The position numbers and the translations under genes are program-made. Shown here piece by piece: positions 11,660 through 24,100 of a stretch of 64,000 bases of DNA (its first letter is position 1; the number at the start of each line of letters is the position of its first letter). The stretch is from Cranoglanis bouderius. Lineage: Eukaryota; Chordata; Actinopteri; Siluriformes; Cranoglanididae. Below the pieces are notes generated by a model, which saw only the letters and a program-made list of their open reading frames with translations, was not told the DNA's origin and made no database searches. The stretch spans positions 23,447,756-23,511,755 of the forward strand of contig CM042544.1 of assembly GCA_023630585.1 (NCBI GenBank). The letters are read 5' to 3'.

Positions 11660-12537
11660 CAGTGTGTTTATCTCGTTGTAGCACATGTGCAGAAGAACAT
11701 AGATTATCTCTCTCGTTCTCTCTCCATTTCTCTCACTCCCTCCTTCTCTCTCATTCCCTCCCTCCCTCTCACTTATGTACACACTGAATTTTAACAGACT
11801 GCTAATGTTATGGAGATATACTCTAACACTTAGGTGAACTTAACTTTTGTTTGAATGCTATGCTGAATTGACAAATACTGTACATACAATGTGTTTGACC
11901 AATATTTTAAAAAATGGCGTCTTTATGTTTCAAACATATGGCAGTTATCTAGTGGGGTTTATTCGTGTGATTCAGTGTTATCTATCAAATGTTTTCTGCA
12001 ATTTGGCAGTTTTGAACAAAATTAGTTCTGCTCCGTTCAGCTCAACAGATTCTGATATCTTTGCTCAAGAAAGATGTAGCCAGGTATAGCAGCTTAGATC
12101 AACATATCTGTTCACATTCTCATTTCATGGAAACTTTATCCTTATTTATGCAAAAAAAAAAGTACCCCAAGGTGCTTGAATCTTGTTTGCTGTTCTGATT
12201 CAATCATGTATTGCTATGGTGAAGTGTCATGGTCATTACAGCATCTGGTTGTTTTCACACACCACCTGCCATTGGACCTAGGGCAATTTCTAATACATAG
12301 TAGGAATCAATGAAATAAACTTAAGATGCTTAATGTTGACACAAGTGTTCCTGTGGTCCTGTATGGGTTGAGGCTATGAATCGGATAAGATCATTTGGCC
12401 ATTAAGATTCATTTATATTTTAATTACGTACAGCTATTTATAGTAAACCATTGTCATGTCAAATCTTCAGAGAAGTTAACCATTGAACAATTTCAGTGGC
12501 TTTGAGCCAGGTGTGTGTGTAACTGGGCTAAAGCTGG

Positions 12538-12546
12538 TATATATAT
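12538..12546 (+). promoter_or_regulatory. TATA box of the trypsin-like pseudoprotease gene
   Basis: Plus-strand tatatatat located 42-50 bp before the ATG at 12588, the same spacing as in the divergent trypsinogen, suggesting the promoter is still functional. Confidence 0.6.
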
Positions 12547-12587
12547 GAAGTTACATGACACTCTGTTTGGCTGCTGAAGCAATCAAC

Positions 12588-15500
12588 ATGAGCTTGATCA
12601 TTTTGCTGGCACTAGTAGGAGCTGCTGGTAAAGAAATTTACATTTTACCTCTTACGTTGTGTTATTAACAGACATTTAGAAGTACAGATATGCTTAACAT
12701 TATTAGCGTCAGTGCATGTGACTTGAAAAAGATCTTTTCCTTTTATTGTTATACATTTAATTATTATGCATATTACATTAAACTGTGAATTTCTGTTTTG
12801 ACCATTAAGAATAGTGTCTGTAGAGACAATATCCGTAGAAATACAGAAAGAGAACGTGTGATAGAATAATGAGCTGTGAAAACCCATCATAGAAACAATA
12901 CCAATGATTTGACAATATGCATGGTTAGAAATGGGCTTGGAATGAGGAGTTTCAGCTATTGTGTAACTTCATTATGTGCATGTATATGTGTGATTGATGT
13001 GATTGCAGTGGGAGTACCCAGTGGTGAAGAAAGAATCATCGGAGGCTCTGAGTGCGTTGCTCACTCGCAGCCATGGATGGTGTCTCTGCACTATGGCTAC
13101 CACTTCTGTGGAGGAGTGCTCATCAATGAACAGTGGGTGCTCTCTACTGCTCAGTGCTGGTACAAGTAAGTACTACACAAATTACACAAATGTAAAGTAC
13201 CATTTCTTTACCACTGAATCACCTCTGAAACATTCAAGGACAACACATAACTGTATATTTCTGTTCTGTTCAAAATAACTTCAGTACATCCCATTGTTTT
13301 CTAACATGACAATCTCGAACTGTGTGAAATGGCCTGAAGAAAAAAATGGCCTTCAGAACTTCCGTTTAGTTCTTCATATTTTGGGCTCCAGGACATCCTG
13401 CAAAAGTTAAATGAATTTACTTAGCACTGTAAATAAGGGAATTACCCTCCTTGAATAGGGCTGTATAGTGAGTCAATTATGAATAATTGTGTACTTGCAA
13501 CTGTAGTCCTTTTTTGTTAACGCAGTCTTGGCCATACATAAATTTTATGATTTTGATGAGAAAATACATCCTAGGTTGCATTGGGATGCATCATCAGTGA
13601 TGTTCTCTCAGGTAATCAGGAGTTTCAGATCTTCCAACATCAGACACCCTCACTAAGGTGACCCAGCTGGGGTTGAACAGATGCCAGCTTGTGTCCCAGC
13701 ATTATTCAACAGTGGATTAGCTGTCCTGATCTAAATCCATCTAGAGGCTCTGTTATTCCCATGGCACTGTCAACTCCATAATTGGGAGTTGTTTTGAGGT
13801 CTTTGATAGAATCAATGTCAGGCTTATCATGACTTATTGGCAGTCTTTGGAAATGATATGGACTATCATATACAGTATCTCACAAAAGTGAGTACACCCC
13901 TGACATTTTTGTAAATATTTTATTATATCTTTTCATGGGACAACACTGAAGAAATGACACTTTGCAACAATGTAAAGTAGTCAGTGTACAGCTTGTATAA
14001 CAGTGAAAAGTGAAAATGTCCAAATTGGGCCCAAAGTGTCAATATTTTGACAGGAGGTGTGTTTGGGGTCGTTATCATGTTGAAATACTGCCCTGCGGCC
14101 CAGTTTCTGAAGGGAGGGGATCATGCTCTGCTTCAGTATGTCACAGTACATGTTGGCATTCATGGTTCCCTCAATGAACTGTAGCTCCCCAGTGCCGGCA
14201 GCACTCATGCAACCATAGACCATAACACTCCCACCAGCATGCTTGACTGTAAGACAACAAGACACACTTGTCTTTGTACTCCTCACCTGGTTGCCGCCAC
14301 ACACGCTTGACACCATCTGAACCAAATAAGTTTATCTTGGTCTCATCAGACCACAGGACATGGTTCCAGTAATCCATGTCCTTAGTCTGCTTGTCTTCAG
14401 CAAACTGTTTGCGGGCTTTCTTGTGCATTATCTTTAGAAGAGGCTTCCTTCTGGGATGACAGCCATGCATCCCAATTTGATGCAGTGTGCGGTGTATGGT
14501 CTGAGCACTGACAGGCTGACCCCCCACCCCTTCAACCTCTGCAGCAATGCTGGCAGCACTCGTACGTCTATTCTGCAAAGCCAACCTCTGGATATGATGC
14601 TGAGCACGTGCACTCAACTTCTTTGGTTGACCATGGTGAGGCCTGTTCTGAGTGGAACCTGTCCTGTTAAACCACTGTATGGTCTTGGCCACCGTGCTGC
14701 AGCTCAGTTTCAGGGTGTTGGCAATCTTCTTATAGCCTAGGCCATCTTTATGTAGAGCAACAATTCTTTTTTTCAGATCCTCAGAGAGTTCTTTGCCATG
14801 AGGTGCCATGTTGAACTTCCAGTGAGCAGTATGAGAGAGTGTGAGAGCGATAACACCAAACTTAACACACCTGCTCCCCATTCACACCTGAGACCTTGTA
14901 ACACTAACGAGTCACATGACACCGGGGAGGGAAAATGGCTAATTGGGCCCAATTTGGACATTTTCACTTAGGGGTGTACTCACTTTTGTTGCCAGCGGTT
15001 TAGACATTAATGGCTGTGTGTTGAGTTATTTTGAGGGGACAGCAAATTTACACTGTTATACAAGCTGTACACTCACTACTTTACATTGTAGCAAAGTGTC
15101 ATTTCTTCAGTGTTGTCCCATGAAAAGATATAATAAAATATTTACAAAAATGTGAGGGGTGTACTCACTTTTGTGAGATACTGTATATTAGTGCTATTCT
15201 TAAGTCTTTTATCAGGTGTTTGTTTGTTGTTGTTGGGTTGTTGTTTTTTTGTTATTTGGTTAAACTTTTGTAGTAGTCATTTTTATGTGTTAAAATAATT
15301 TGCATGTACATGAAGGCTCCATGATCTTAATTTGATATGCATCTTTATCCTCTTTTTTAAGTCCCTACAGCATGCAGCTCATTTTGGGAGATCATGATGT
15401 GCGTGTGTTTGAGGGAACTGAGCAGCTTCTGAAGATAGAAAATATTATCTGGCACCCCAAGCAAGTACTTTTTATTTTCTACATCAACAGATTCTTGGAC

Positions 15501-17850
15501 AGATCCGCTACTTATTATTACTATATTATATAGCATATGTCTTTTATCACAATGAAATTATAAAACTATGGATATAGTACATGTTTAAACTTCTCCCCTA
15601 TCCTGTCTTGTCACTAGCTATGACTACAAGACTCTGGACTATGATATTATGCTAATTAAGCTGTTCCACCCAGTGAAAGTGACTAATGCAGTGCGGCCAA
15701 TATCTCTGCCGTCTGGCTGTCCCTATGAGGGAATGCCCTGTACTGTCTCTGGCTGGGGGTCGCTTTATGCTGATACCTGTAAGATCATCCACATTCATAC
15801 ATAGTTCTAAACTCGACTAGAGGTTGTTGACAAATAATATTAAAATCATATATCCCATTATAAAATCATGTGAAAAAATAAGTACATCCCATGGAAATTG
15901 TAGGCTTTTTTTGTTTTGTTTTGTTTTACATATTTGGACAAGCAAACATTTGATCCTCTTTGAAACAGCACCTATTAATAAAGTTGATACACTCAAATGA
16001 CACATAAAATTTACATTTGGTAGTAATTTTCACAATTTACATTAACGAAAAAAACCAGATCAGTCAGATGGAAAAAGTAAGTACACCCCTACATTAATCA
16101 CACCTTCAAAGCCATAAAATTAGAATCAGGTGTTCATGATTGGGTGCCAGTGATTAGAACCTCCTTAGGGAGTGCAAGTGGAACCCGTCTTATTTATACC
16201 CCTCTCATATCTAGCGTCTGGCGTTCCTTTTGCTATTGAGGTGTGTGGTGTCATCATGCCAAGATCTAAAGAGCTCTGTAAGGCCTTCAAAAAAAAAGTT
16301 GTGGAGACCTCTGAGTCTGGCAAGGGATTTAAAAAGATTATTTTTTAAAAATTATTTGAAATATATCATTCCACTGTAAGGAAAATCATCTACAAGTGGC
16401 ACAGATTTCAATTGACTGCCAATTTGTCCAGGACTGGCTGTCCCTGCAAATTCAGCCAAAGAGCAGACCGTCTGATGCAAAAAGAAGTCTCCAAGAACCC
16501 CAAAATTTCATCACAGGATCTTCTAGTAAGTCAGCTGTTGGTGACAAAATGTATGCTTCTACAATCAGAAAGAGATTGGACAAATTTGACCTGCATGGGA
16601 GGCGTGCCAGGAAAAAGCCTTTGCTGTCTAAAAAGAACATTAGAGCAAGAATACACTTGGAGGAATGGCCAAAAAGAAGAAATGGGGGGTTGTGGAATGG
16701 CCTAGTCAAAGCCCGGATTTGAATCCCATTGAAATGTTGTGGGGGGATTTGAAACGGGCAGTACATGCAAGAAACCCCTCAAACATCTTGCAACTGGAAG
16801 AGTGGTCAAAAATCCCAGCAAGCCGATGTCAGAGACTGGTGGACAATTATGCAAAACGCCTACAAGAAGTATTTCTGCTAAAGGGTGCAATACTAGCTTC
16901 TGAAGCCAAGGGTGTACTTATGTTTTCCACAGAAGAATATCACATCTATTGATATTTCTGTTGAATAAATGATTGAAAAACCTCATTTTCCTTATGGTTT
17001 TCTTCAAGTACATCAACTTCATTATTAGGCAATGTTTCAAAGAGGATCAAATGTTTGCTTGTCTAGAATTTTTTTTTATTTTTTTTTTTTAAAGCCAACA
17101 ATTTCCATGGGGTGTATTTATTTTTTCATATGACTATAAGCTGGTTAGAAAGAATATACCACTAATATTGATATACTACATGTAATAGAGTTGTGCTGCA
17201 TATTTGTATTACTTCAAATATGTTTTTAAATAGTTAGCAATATTGTCTCTTACATTAAGGGATAATTTAGTGTGGGGATGATGACTCTATGTGCACATCT
17301 TTAGGAGGAGGTGTTTTAGATAGTCTGCACGTATGATCAAGCAGTCTGCATTTATCCACTTTATCTCTAAACAGTATTCATGCCATTTCGTCTTCAATGT
17401 GCTGATGTCCCAATTGTGGGTGAGCAGGATTGTGAGAGGTCTTATCCTGGTATGCTGACTCGTAGAATGGTGTGTGCTGGCCATAAGGAAGGTGGCAAGG
17501 ATGCCTGCTCTGTACGTAAATACAATCTTTCTTCAGTATGAAAATGTACCTGCATAAAGCTGATGTCAGACTTCACGAGACACGAGACTTTTTTTTTTAA
17601 AACTCAAACAGTTTACTTTATAGATCTGTCATTTGTTCACATCTACAGATGATTGAATGAAAATAAAATTGAATGTGATCTTGGATGTCTTTGTCAGAGA
17701 GATGCAGGCAGTCCGCTGGTGTGCTATGGACAGGTGCATGGGCTGGTGTCTTGGGGTCAAGGCTGTGGCCTACCAGGCTTCCCCGGTGTCTATGTTAAAG
17801 TGTGCGAGTTCCTCTACTGGATCAAAGACGTCATGGCTGCAAACCCTTAA
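12588..17850 (+). CDS. Trypsin-like pseudoprotease (His57Gln, Ser195Ala), 6 exons
   Basis: Exons 12588-12627, 13009-13165, 15362-15460, 15618-15778, 17375-17511 and 17698-17850 total 747 nt (248 aa) with no stop or frameshift. Signal peptide MSLIILLALVGAA, then a pro-region ending GEER-22 and mature end IIGG. The fold-defining cysteines, GYHFCGG, DYDIMLIKL (Asp108 = Asp102) and GGKDAC (Asp195 = Asp189) are all kept. The catalytic His is Gln62 (STAQC, codon CAG) and the catalytic Ser is Ala201 (RDAGSP, codon GCA), so proteolysis is not expected. The region that is one 260-nt exon in the neighbouring trypsinogen is split here into 99 + 161 nt by a 157-bp intron with a GC donor (AA/gcaagt) and tag acceptor. 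Intron 2 and intron 4 (the one before exon 5) each contain a Tc1 element. A polyA signal is at 18027. The retained frame suggests a selected non-enzymatic role (binding or inhibitor-like); a young pseudogene is the alternative. Confidence 0.88.
13873..15183 (-). mobile_element. Tc1-like transposon 2 (intron 2 of the pseudoprotease gene)
   Basis: Termini cagtatctcacaaaagtgag (left) and its reverse complement (right) flanked by TA; 1311 bp. The minus-strand transposase starts at about 14809 (MAPHGKEL), with HTH domains and the LWSDETKINLFG block, then shifts frame near 14280. It continues as the TVKHAGGSVMVYGC and FQHDNDPKHTS blocks but lacks the SPDLNPIE end. Non-functional but with good termini. 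Confidence 0.92.
15866..17133 (+). mobile_element. Tc1-like transposon 3 (intron 4 of the pseudoprotease gene)
   Basis: Termini tcatgtgaaaaaataagtac and gtatttattttttcatatga match as inverted repeats. Plus-strand pieces: KELCKAFKKKVVE (HTH), a RKRLDKFDLHGRRARKKPLL segment, then WPSQSPDLNPIEMLWGDLKRAV. The central catalytic block is deleted between the RKKPLL and WPSQSPDL segments. Inactive. Confidence 0.9.
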
Positions 17851-18412
17851 AGTTTCTTTCTGTATTCCAACTGCTTTTGGTCCCCATCACACTCTTTATT
17901 TCATTGTCCACCTCTCACTTTTTTCCACCAATGTGTCATCCTGTATGATTTTGGGAATTCTCTATGCTGTTTTTTCTGTTCCCACTCACTCATCAGCAAA
18001 AGTGATGAGATAGATTGGGATACATGAATAAAAACACCCCTACTGTGACAGTGACTTGAGTTTTTGACACATATCTAACTCCTAACTGACTTCAGTACCT
18101 GTGTGTACAGTAAGCTATTGCTATCAAATCAGATATAGAAAAATGTGTGGTCTAGTTATATTTCTAGAATAAATTTTAACTGTTGCAAGTAGAATACTTT
18201 GCCTGTCTCTTATGAACCATTTTTTTAAAAATTTGATATAGCTGATATTTTTGTAGATATGCTATCTGAGACAGTGTAGATGGGTGTTGATGATGGTTGC
18301 CTTGAACAAAAGGCCTTTATTTTCCATTTGGATTTCCTCAATATAAATTTAGATTTACTCTCACACATAATATTTTTTAGTTTCCTTTCCTTTCCTTACA
18401 CTGTATAAACTA

Positions 18413-19992
18413 CAGTGGGTATAGAAAAGAACCACCCCCCTTTAAAATAATCACATTTTGTTGCTTTTCAGCCTGAAAAGAAGACGGACACAGTTTTTGT
18501 TTTATCCAGCTGTATTTACTCAGTGCAACTTATAACATCCAAGTGAAAGATATAACACCAACATGTCAGAAAAAAATTAACAAAATCAAAAACCAGAATC
18601 ACTGAGTTGGAAACAGGATCACCCCCCTCCTAAAATGACTTGTAAACTCAATAAGGTGTAGCTAATCACCTTCTCAGTGGCACACAAAACCATTTGACTT
18701 TCAACTGTGATCAGCTGTGGTCATTTTGATTAGCTCAGCATGAAAAGAGCTTTCCTGGAGCATTTTTTCAGTCCTTGGTAGTGCAACTGAAGCAAACAAT
18801 CAACTATGGGTGGCAAGGCACTGTCAAAAGATCTCTGAGATAAAGTTGTGGACAGGCACAGGATACAAAAAAATTTCAAAGGCTTTATCAATGCCTAGAA
18901 GCAAAGTGAAGTCTATTATTAAGAAGTGGAAGGTATTTGGTACAACACAGACCCTCCCTGGATCAGGACGTTGCTCCAAACTGGATGAAAGAGCCCGGAG
19001 GAAACTGGTCAGAGAGGCTACCAAGAGGCCTACAGCAACTCTGAAGCAGTTGCATGAATTTATGACAAAAAGTGGTTATTGTGTGCATGTGACAACAATA
19101 TCACAAATTCTCCACAAATGTGGCTTGTATGGGAGGGTTGCAAGAAACAAGCCACTCCTCAAGAAAGGCCACATGCAGTCATGACTGTGCTTTGCCAAGA
19201 ATCTTTGAAGATTCAGGTCAGATGAGATTAAAATTGAATTATTTGGCCTCAACACCAAATGATATGTCTGGTGGAAATCCAATACACCATCCAAATAACA
19301 CCATTCCTACAGTAAAGCATGGAGGTGGTAATATCATGTTATGGGGGTGTTTCTCTGCAGCAGGGACTGGAGCTGTTGTCAGGATAGAAGGAAAATGTAT
19401 GGGGTAAAATACCATCAAATTCTTGAGGAAAGTCTGCTTCTCTCTGCCAGAAAGTTGTCAATGGGAAGAAGGTTTACCTTCCAACATGACAATGACCCAA
19501 AGCACACAGCGAAACTGACCACACAGTGGTTGAAGGAGAAAAAGGTGAATGTCCTTGCATGGCCTAGTCAGAGCCCAGACTTAAACCCCATTGAAAATCT
19601 GTGGAATGACTTGAAGACTGCAGTCCACAAACGGTCACCATCAAATTGAACTGAACCTGAGCAGTCCTGCAAAGAAGAGTGGGCAAATATTGCAACGTCT
19701 AGATTTGCAAAGTTAGAAGAGACGTATCCCAACAGACTAAAGGTTGTAATTAAAGCAAAAGGTGGTTCAACAAAATACTGACACAAGGGGGTGATCCTTT
19801 TTCCAACTCAGTGATTCTGGTTATTTATTTTTTTCTGACATGTTGGTGTTATATCTTTCACTTGGATGTTATAAGTTGCACGGAGTAAATACAGCTGGAT
19901 GAAACAAAAACTGTGTCCGTCTTCATTTCAGGCTGAAAAGCAACAAAAATGTAATTATTTTAAAGGGGGGTGATTCTTTTCTATACCCACTG
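18413..19992 (+). mobile_element. Tc1-like transposon 4 (downstream of the pseudoprotease gene)
   Basis: Termini cagtgggtatagaaaagaa and ttcttttctatacccactg, flanked by TA; 1580 bp, the longest Tc1 here. The transposase begins near 18810 with an HTH region (GTGYKKISKALSMPRSKVKSI), then needs a frame change after RKATC/KKGHMQS near 19170. It resumes with PTVKHGGGNIMLWGCFSAAGTG, FQHDNDPKHTA and WPSQSPDLNPIENLWNDLKTAV. The DDE motif residues are present but split across frames. Confidence 0.92.
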
Positions 19993-20166
19993 TATATACC
20001 TCAATATCTCAAATTACATATTGTCTAACACATGTCAGGATGTACATGCTTCAAGTGGAATGAGGCAGAGTGTCTCTTTTTTTGTTTCTTCTTCTTTATA
20101 TGAAATAGTTTGTGTTATATTTTATGAAATCAAATCTAATGGAAGTTAGAGATTGCTAGAGATGTA

Positions 20167-20560
20167 CACTGTAAAAAAAAAAAATCTGTTAAATTTACTG
20201 AAAAATAACTGACAGCTGTGGTTGTGAGAACTTTACTGTAAAATATATGGTACAGTTTATCACGATGCAGTAAAATAGTTCCCTGCCTGTATTTAACGAT
20301 AGATGACCATTGGTTATTAACAGTAATGTAAAAAAATTTTAAATGTCACTACTGTACAGTAAATTGGTCAGATTTTTGCTGTAAAATTAACAGAATTAAC
20401 ACCCAACCCCTGTGTTGCTTTTATAGTATTACAATTAAATATGCGGTATTGCTGTGAATCAAACATAATTTTAATGTAAGGTGTATTTGACATGTATTTT
20501 ATGGTAAAATGCTATCAGCTGTGGTTGCCATATTAACCTGAAATACTGACATTTGCAAAA

Positions 20561-20638
<78 letters not shown>

Positions 20639-21110
20639 CCCTGTTGCACCTTTGCACTAACTTTTAAAAATAATCAAATATCATTATTAGAAATAAAATC
20701 CATTTTGTTGTTTGCATAGCAATACATTTTAATGTTGGCAAGAAAAAATGAAGGGTCATTCAACAACATTCTATTGTAATGTAGCATAATGTAACAATTA
20801 TGGTATTTATTCATGAAAAGTTCACTGATACAAGTAGAGTCTGCATATGTAACAGTCTGGGCATGTAAAAGTTTGTTTAATACATAATGGTATTTCACTA
20901 TTAGGGTAGAAAGTATTTTATACAGCAAAATTTGTTAGGGTTTACAAATTATTACAGTAAAAATAACAGGGTTGGTTTGTATTACTATTTACATTTGATT
21001 TGAGGTTTTGGGGAAAAAATTTCCCCACCTTTCAATTTACATTTTTTTTTTTTACTGTTGTTATTTAACCATATTTCACGGTAAATTACATAAACTTTTT
21101 TTTGACAGTG
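20167..21110. mobile_element. Non-autonomous DNA element with CACTGTAAA ends
   Basis: Left end ta/cactgtaaaaaaa, right end ttttttttgacagtg/ta: short inverted ends flanked by TA. The interior repeats 'actgtaaa' and 'acagtaa' words and carries a (CA)n array. It stops 13 bp short of the cblc stop codon (21124-21126), so the cblc 3' UTR must run through it. No coding capacity. Confidence 0.6.
20562..20637. repeat. (CA)n microsatellite
   Basis: About 37 CA units inside the CACTGTAAA element. Confidence 0.97.
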
Positions 21111-21123
21111 TAGAGATCATATT

Positions 21124-24100
21124 TCAGTTTTTCGTTATACTCATGTCCATGTTGAAATCCTCCAGGAATGTCAAAGATGAGAGCTGTCTCTGTCTCTGAA
21201 AGCTTTTTTGACTTTGTCTTTGTGCTAGCAAATCTGTTTCCAAATCGCTCCTGTCTTCCACCTCCTCCCTTCTTTTGTCTTTCTTCTTTTTTCCTGAATG
21301 TGCAGGCCCTGACCATGAGACTACACCTGAAAAAGGAAAGGGTGAAAGGGTTATGTGGTCATACCTTTTTTATAAAGCAACTTCGTTTTTGTTTTTGTTT
21401 TTTCTAATACTAGCCACAAGATGTCAGTGTACAAGTAAAATGTTTCATACAATGAACCATGGGGTTTCTTGAACAAGTAGGATTAGTGTATGCTATTGAT
21501 CAGTTGACAGATGTAATCCAAGGCCATTAGAAATATTTGGAAATAACAAGCAAGTTATGGTATATGATGTAGAATATACAGTATAAAGGCTTACTTTTCC
21601 AGTCATTATTTTATCAATAAGAATCTAGCATTTCATCCAACAGAATTCATGCTTATTGAAAGTAGTCTGCCCTAAATAATCTACCTGAATGTTTAGTTAG
21701 TATAAAGGCCTGGAGGAAAAGTTTGCATACATAATGTGCATACTATGTAATGTGCAGAATTATACAGTAGAGCATAAATTTTGTTATGTATAATGCGTTT
21801 ATAGAGGAAAAACACATTAACCAAAGACAGAAAAGGTTTGATTGAAATATTAAGGCATACAGAAAAATTTCATTATGTTGTTTTACACAGCAATTGCAGA
21901 CTTTTAATACGGACTAAAATCAGTATAATACTATTTGTACTTTCTTAATTTACTGGTGAAGGAAAAAAATATGTAATTTATAGTGACAAGACATTTAGTG
22001 AGTATCAGAAATGTTCCTTCTTTACCAAAGTAAGACAAATGGTCAAATATTCAGGCAGAAATTAACAAAATCGTTTGCAATTTGCAATTTTTCAAAATTA
22101 CCACAGATTTTGGCCAAAATGTCATCACAACCTGCCATGTGACATCATCATAACGCGCATTCAGCCAAAGCCCCCTTCGATTCACGTGTGAACATGAGTA
22201 CAGCTAAAAGGTCTCATTTACCAACAAACATCACTGCAAAAGACAGTGCAAAACAATTTCATGATATTGCAATTTTGCCAATTCAAGTAGTCTTCTGCAA
22301 AAAACTCAGTCACTTAGAAACTATGGGGGTGCAAACATTTGCACTCAATTCTAAAGATAGAGAGGTCGATACCTTTTCTGCCTGACTGGGAGAATGCTGT
22401 ATGGCTCAGCTCAGCATCATGCTGTAGCTGTCTTCAGAGAAAGAGAACAAAATAGTGAGAAAATATATTAATACTTAAAAATATTTATTTAGAAATATAA
22501 TTACCCCTTAAATTACAGATAAGACAATAAGGTGAAAACTATAGAAAAATTAAGAAAGTAAGGAAATGAGATGGTTGTCTCAGATTTAAGCAAGATATTT
22601 ATAAAATTACATTAATGATTATTTTTTATCAAGATTTATGCTTTAAAAATGTTTTTTTCTTTTCACCTGTCTGAGGTTTCCTCAGTCTGATTCAGATGGT
22701 TTTCTGTATATGGCACGTTGCTACAGGTAGTCTACAGAGAAAAAATAGTGTTTGTATGAACGAAGTACCTACAGAAATTGAATATAAGCGGTTTCACACA
22801 CTGATATTCAGTCAGGTCACATTTACTGTTCCAGGTATAAGGCTTTTTAGCATTCATTAGTTTTGGTCTATATGCTACATGCTTTAACAGGCATTATTAT
22901 ATAAATATGCTACATACATAAAGAAGATCTGTCATTTTATTTAAGGCAATTGAAATGAGTATTGATGCTTTGTAATTCTTGTTATAAAATAATTACTATT
23001 AATAATACTACTGTAACCATATAGCTATGGTATTCAATTCTACGTTAAATAAGAATGTGGCAACTGTTACAAGAACAATATAGTTGACTGGCTGCAAAAA
23101 AGACACTCACTGAGTTTCTTTGACCTTTAACCAGCCTGGAAGGACAGATGGGTGGTTTGGGAGATGGGCATGGGGAAGACATGGTGTTCTGTTTTGGTGG
23201 AAGTGGAGGAGGTACTAAACTGGAACTAGGAACCTGATACTCCTCTTGTGAGGCCTGTTGTGGCAGGTGGGAAGTGTAAATAAAAACTTGGGATTATTAG
23301 AATTCAACTCAAATCTTTAAATTTTACATAAAATACAGGTGAAAAGGTTTCGTTTAAAATGATTAAAATTTGATCACTCAAACCACTTCAGGGGGAGACA
23401 CATTTAAGCCAGATGTTAAGTGTAAATATAAATGTTTAATCTAGACATATTTGACAATCAAAGTCCTCCAAATATATCACAATACATCACATGGCCAGTG
23501 GCTTACAAAAATAGCACCTTTATGGGAAGTAGATACACCACCTAACCCTTTGCATAGAATAACTGCAAACTGGAAAATAAGTGTACAGGAAGTTGGTTGC
23601 CAAGTATTATAAGCTATTTGCATATTTTCTGTGGTACATCTGCTAACTACAGACACATTTAACTACAAGAGTAAATTCATGTGGTCAAAATTTTAATCAG
23701 GACATGATTCGTATGTAAGATGCATGAAAGAAGCATGTGTGAGTCTCGGTACCTCAAGAACATAAACCAAGTTATGTTGAAAACATGTCTGAGCAATCTG
23801 AGGTGATATACAGAATATTTAAATTTATTCAACTCTCACCCTTTTCATGGCAGCCAGTTTTTTCATGACTAGTTCCACATCTTCATGGTCATCATCGTCA
23901 TCATCGTCGTCGTCATCTTCCTCATCTTCGTCTCTTCTTCCAAGTGTGGTGTCTCTTGTGGGCCGATATGGCTCGATGAGGATGGACTCTGTCCCTTTAA
24001 TGTCACAGCGGCAGTAAGGGCAGGTGTGTGCATCTGACTTCTGTGGGTGGAGTGATTATGTAACACATATACAAACAACAGAGATCAAGCAACTGGACAG

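Noticed and set aside
16396..16952. Possible host genes in the pseudoprotease intron
   Set aside because: All open frames belong to the Tc1 transposase remnants.
9818..17850. Calling the plus-strand trypsin gene a plain pseudogene
   Set aside because: All six exons keep frame, splice sites, signal peptide and cysteines; only catalytic residues changed.
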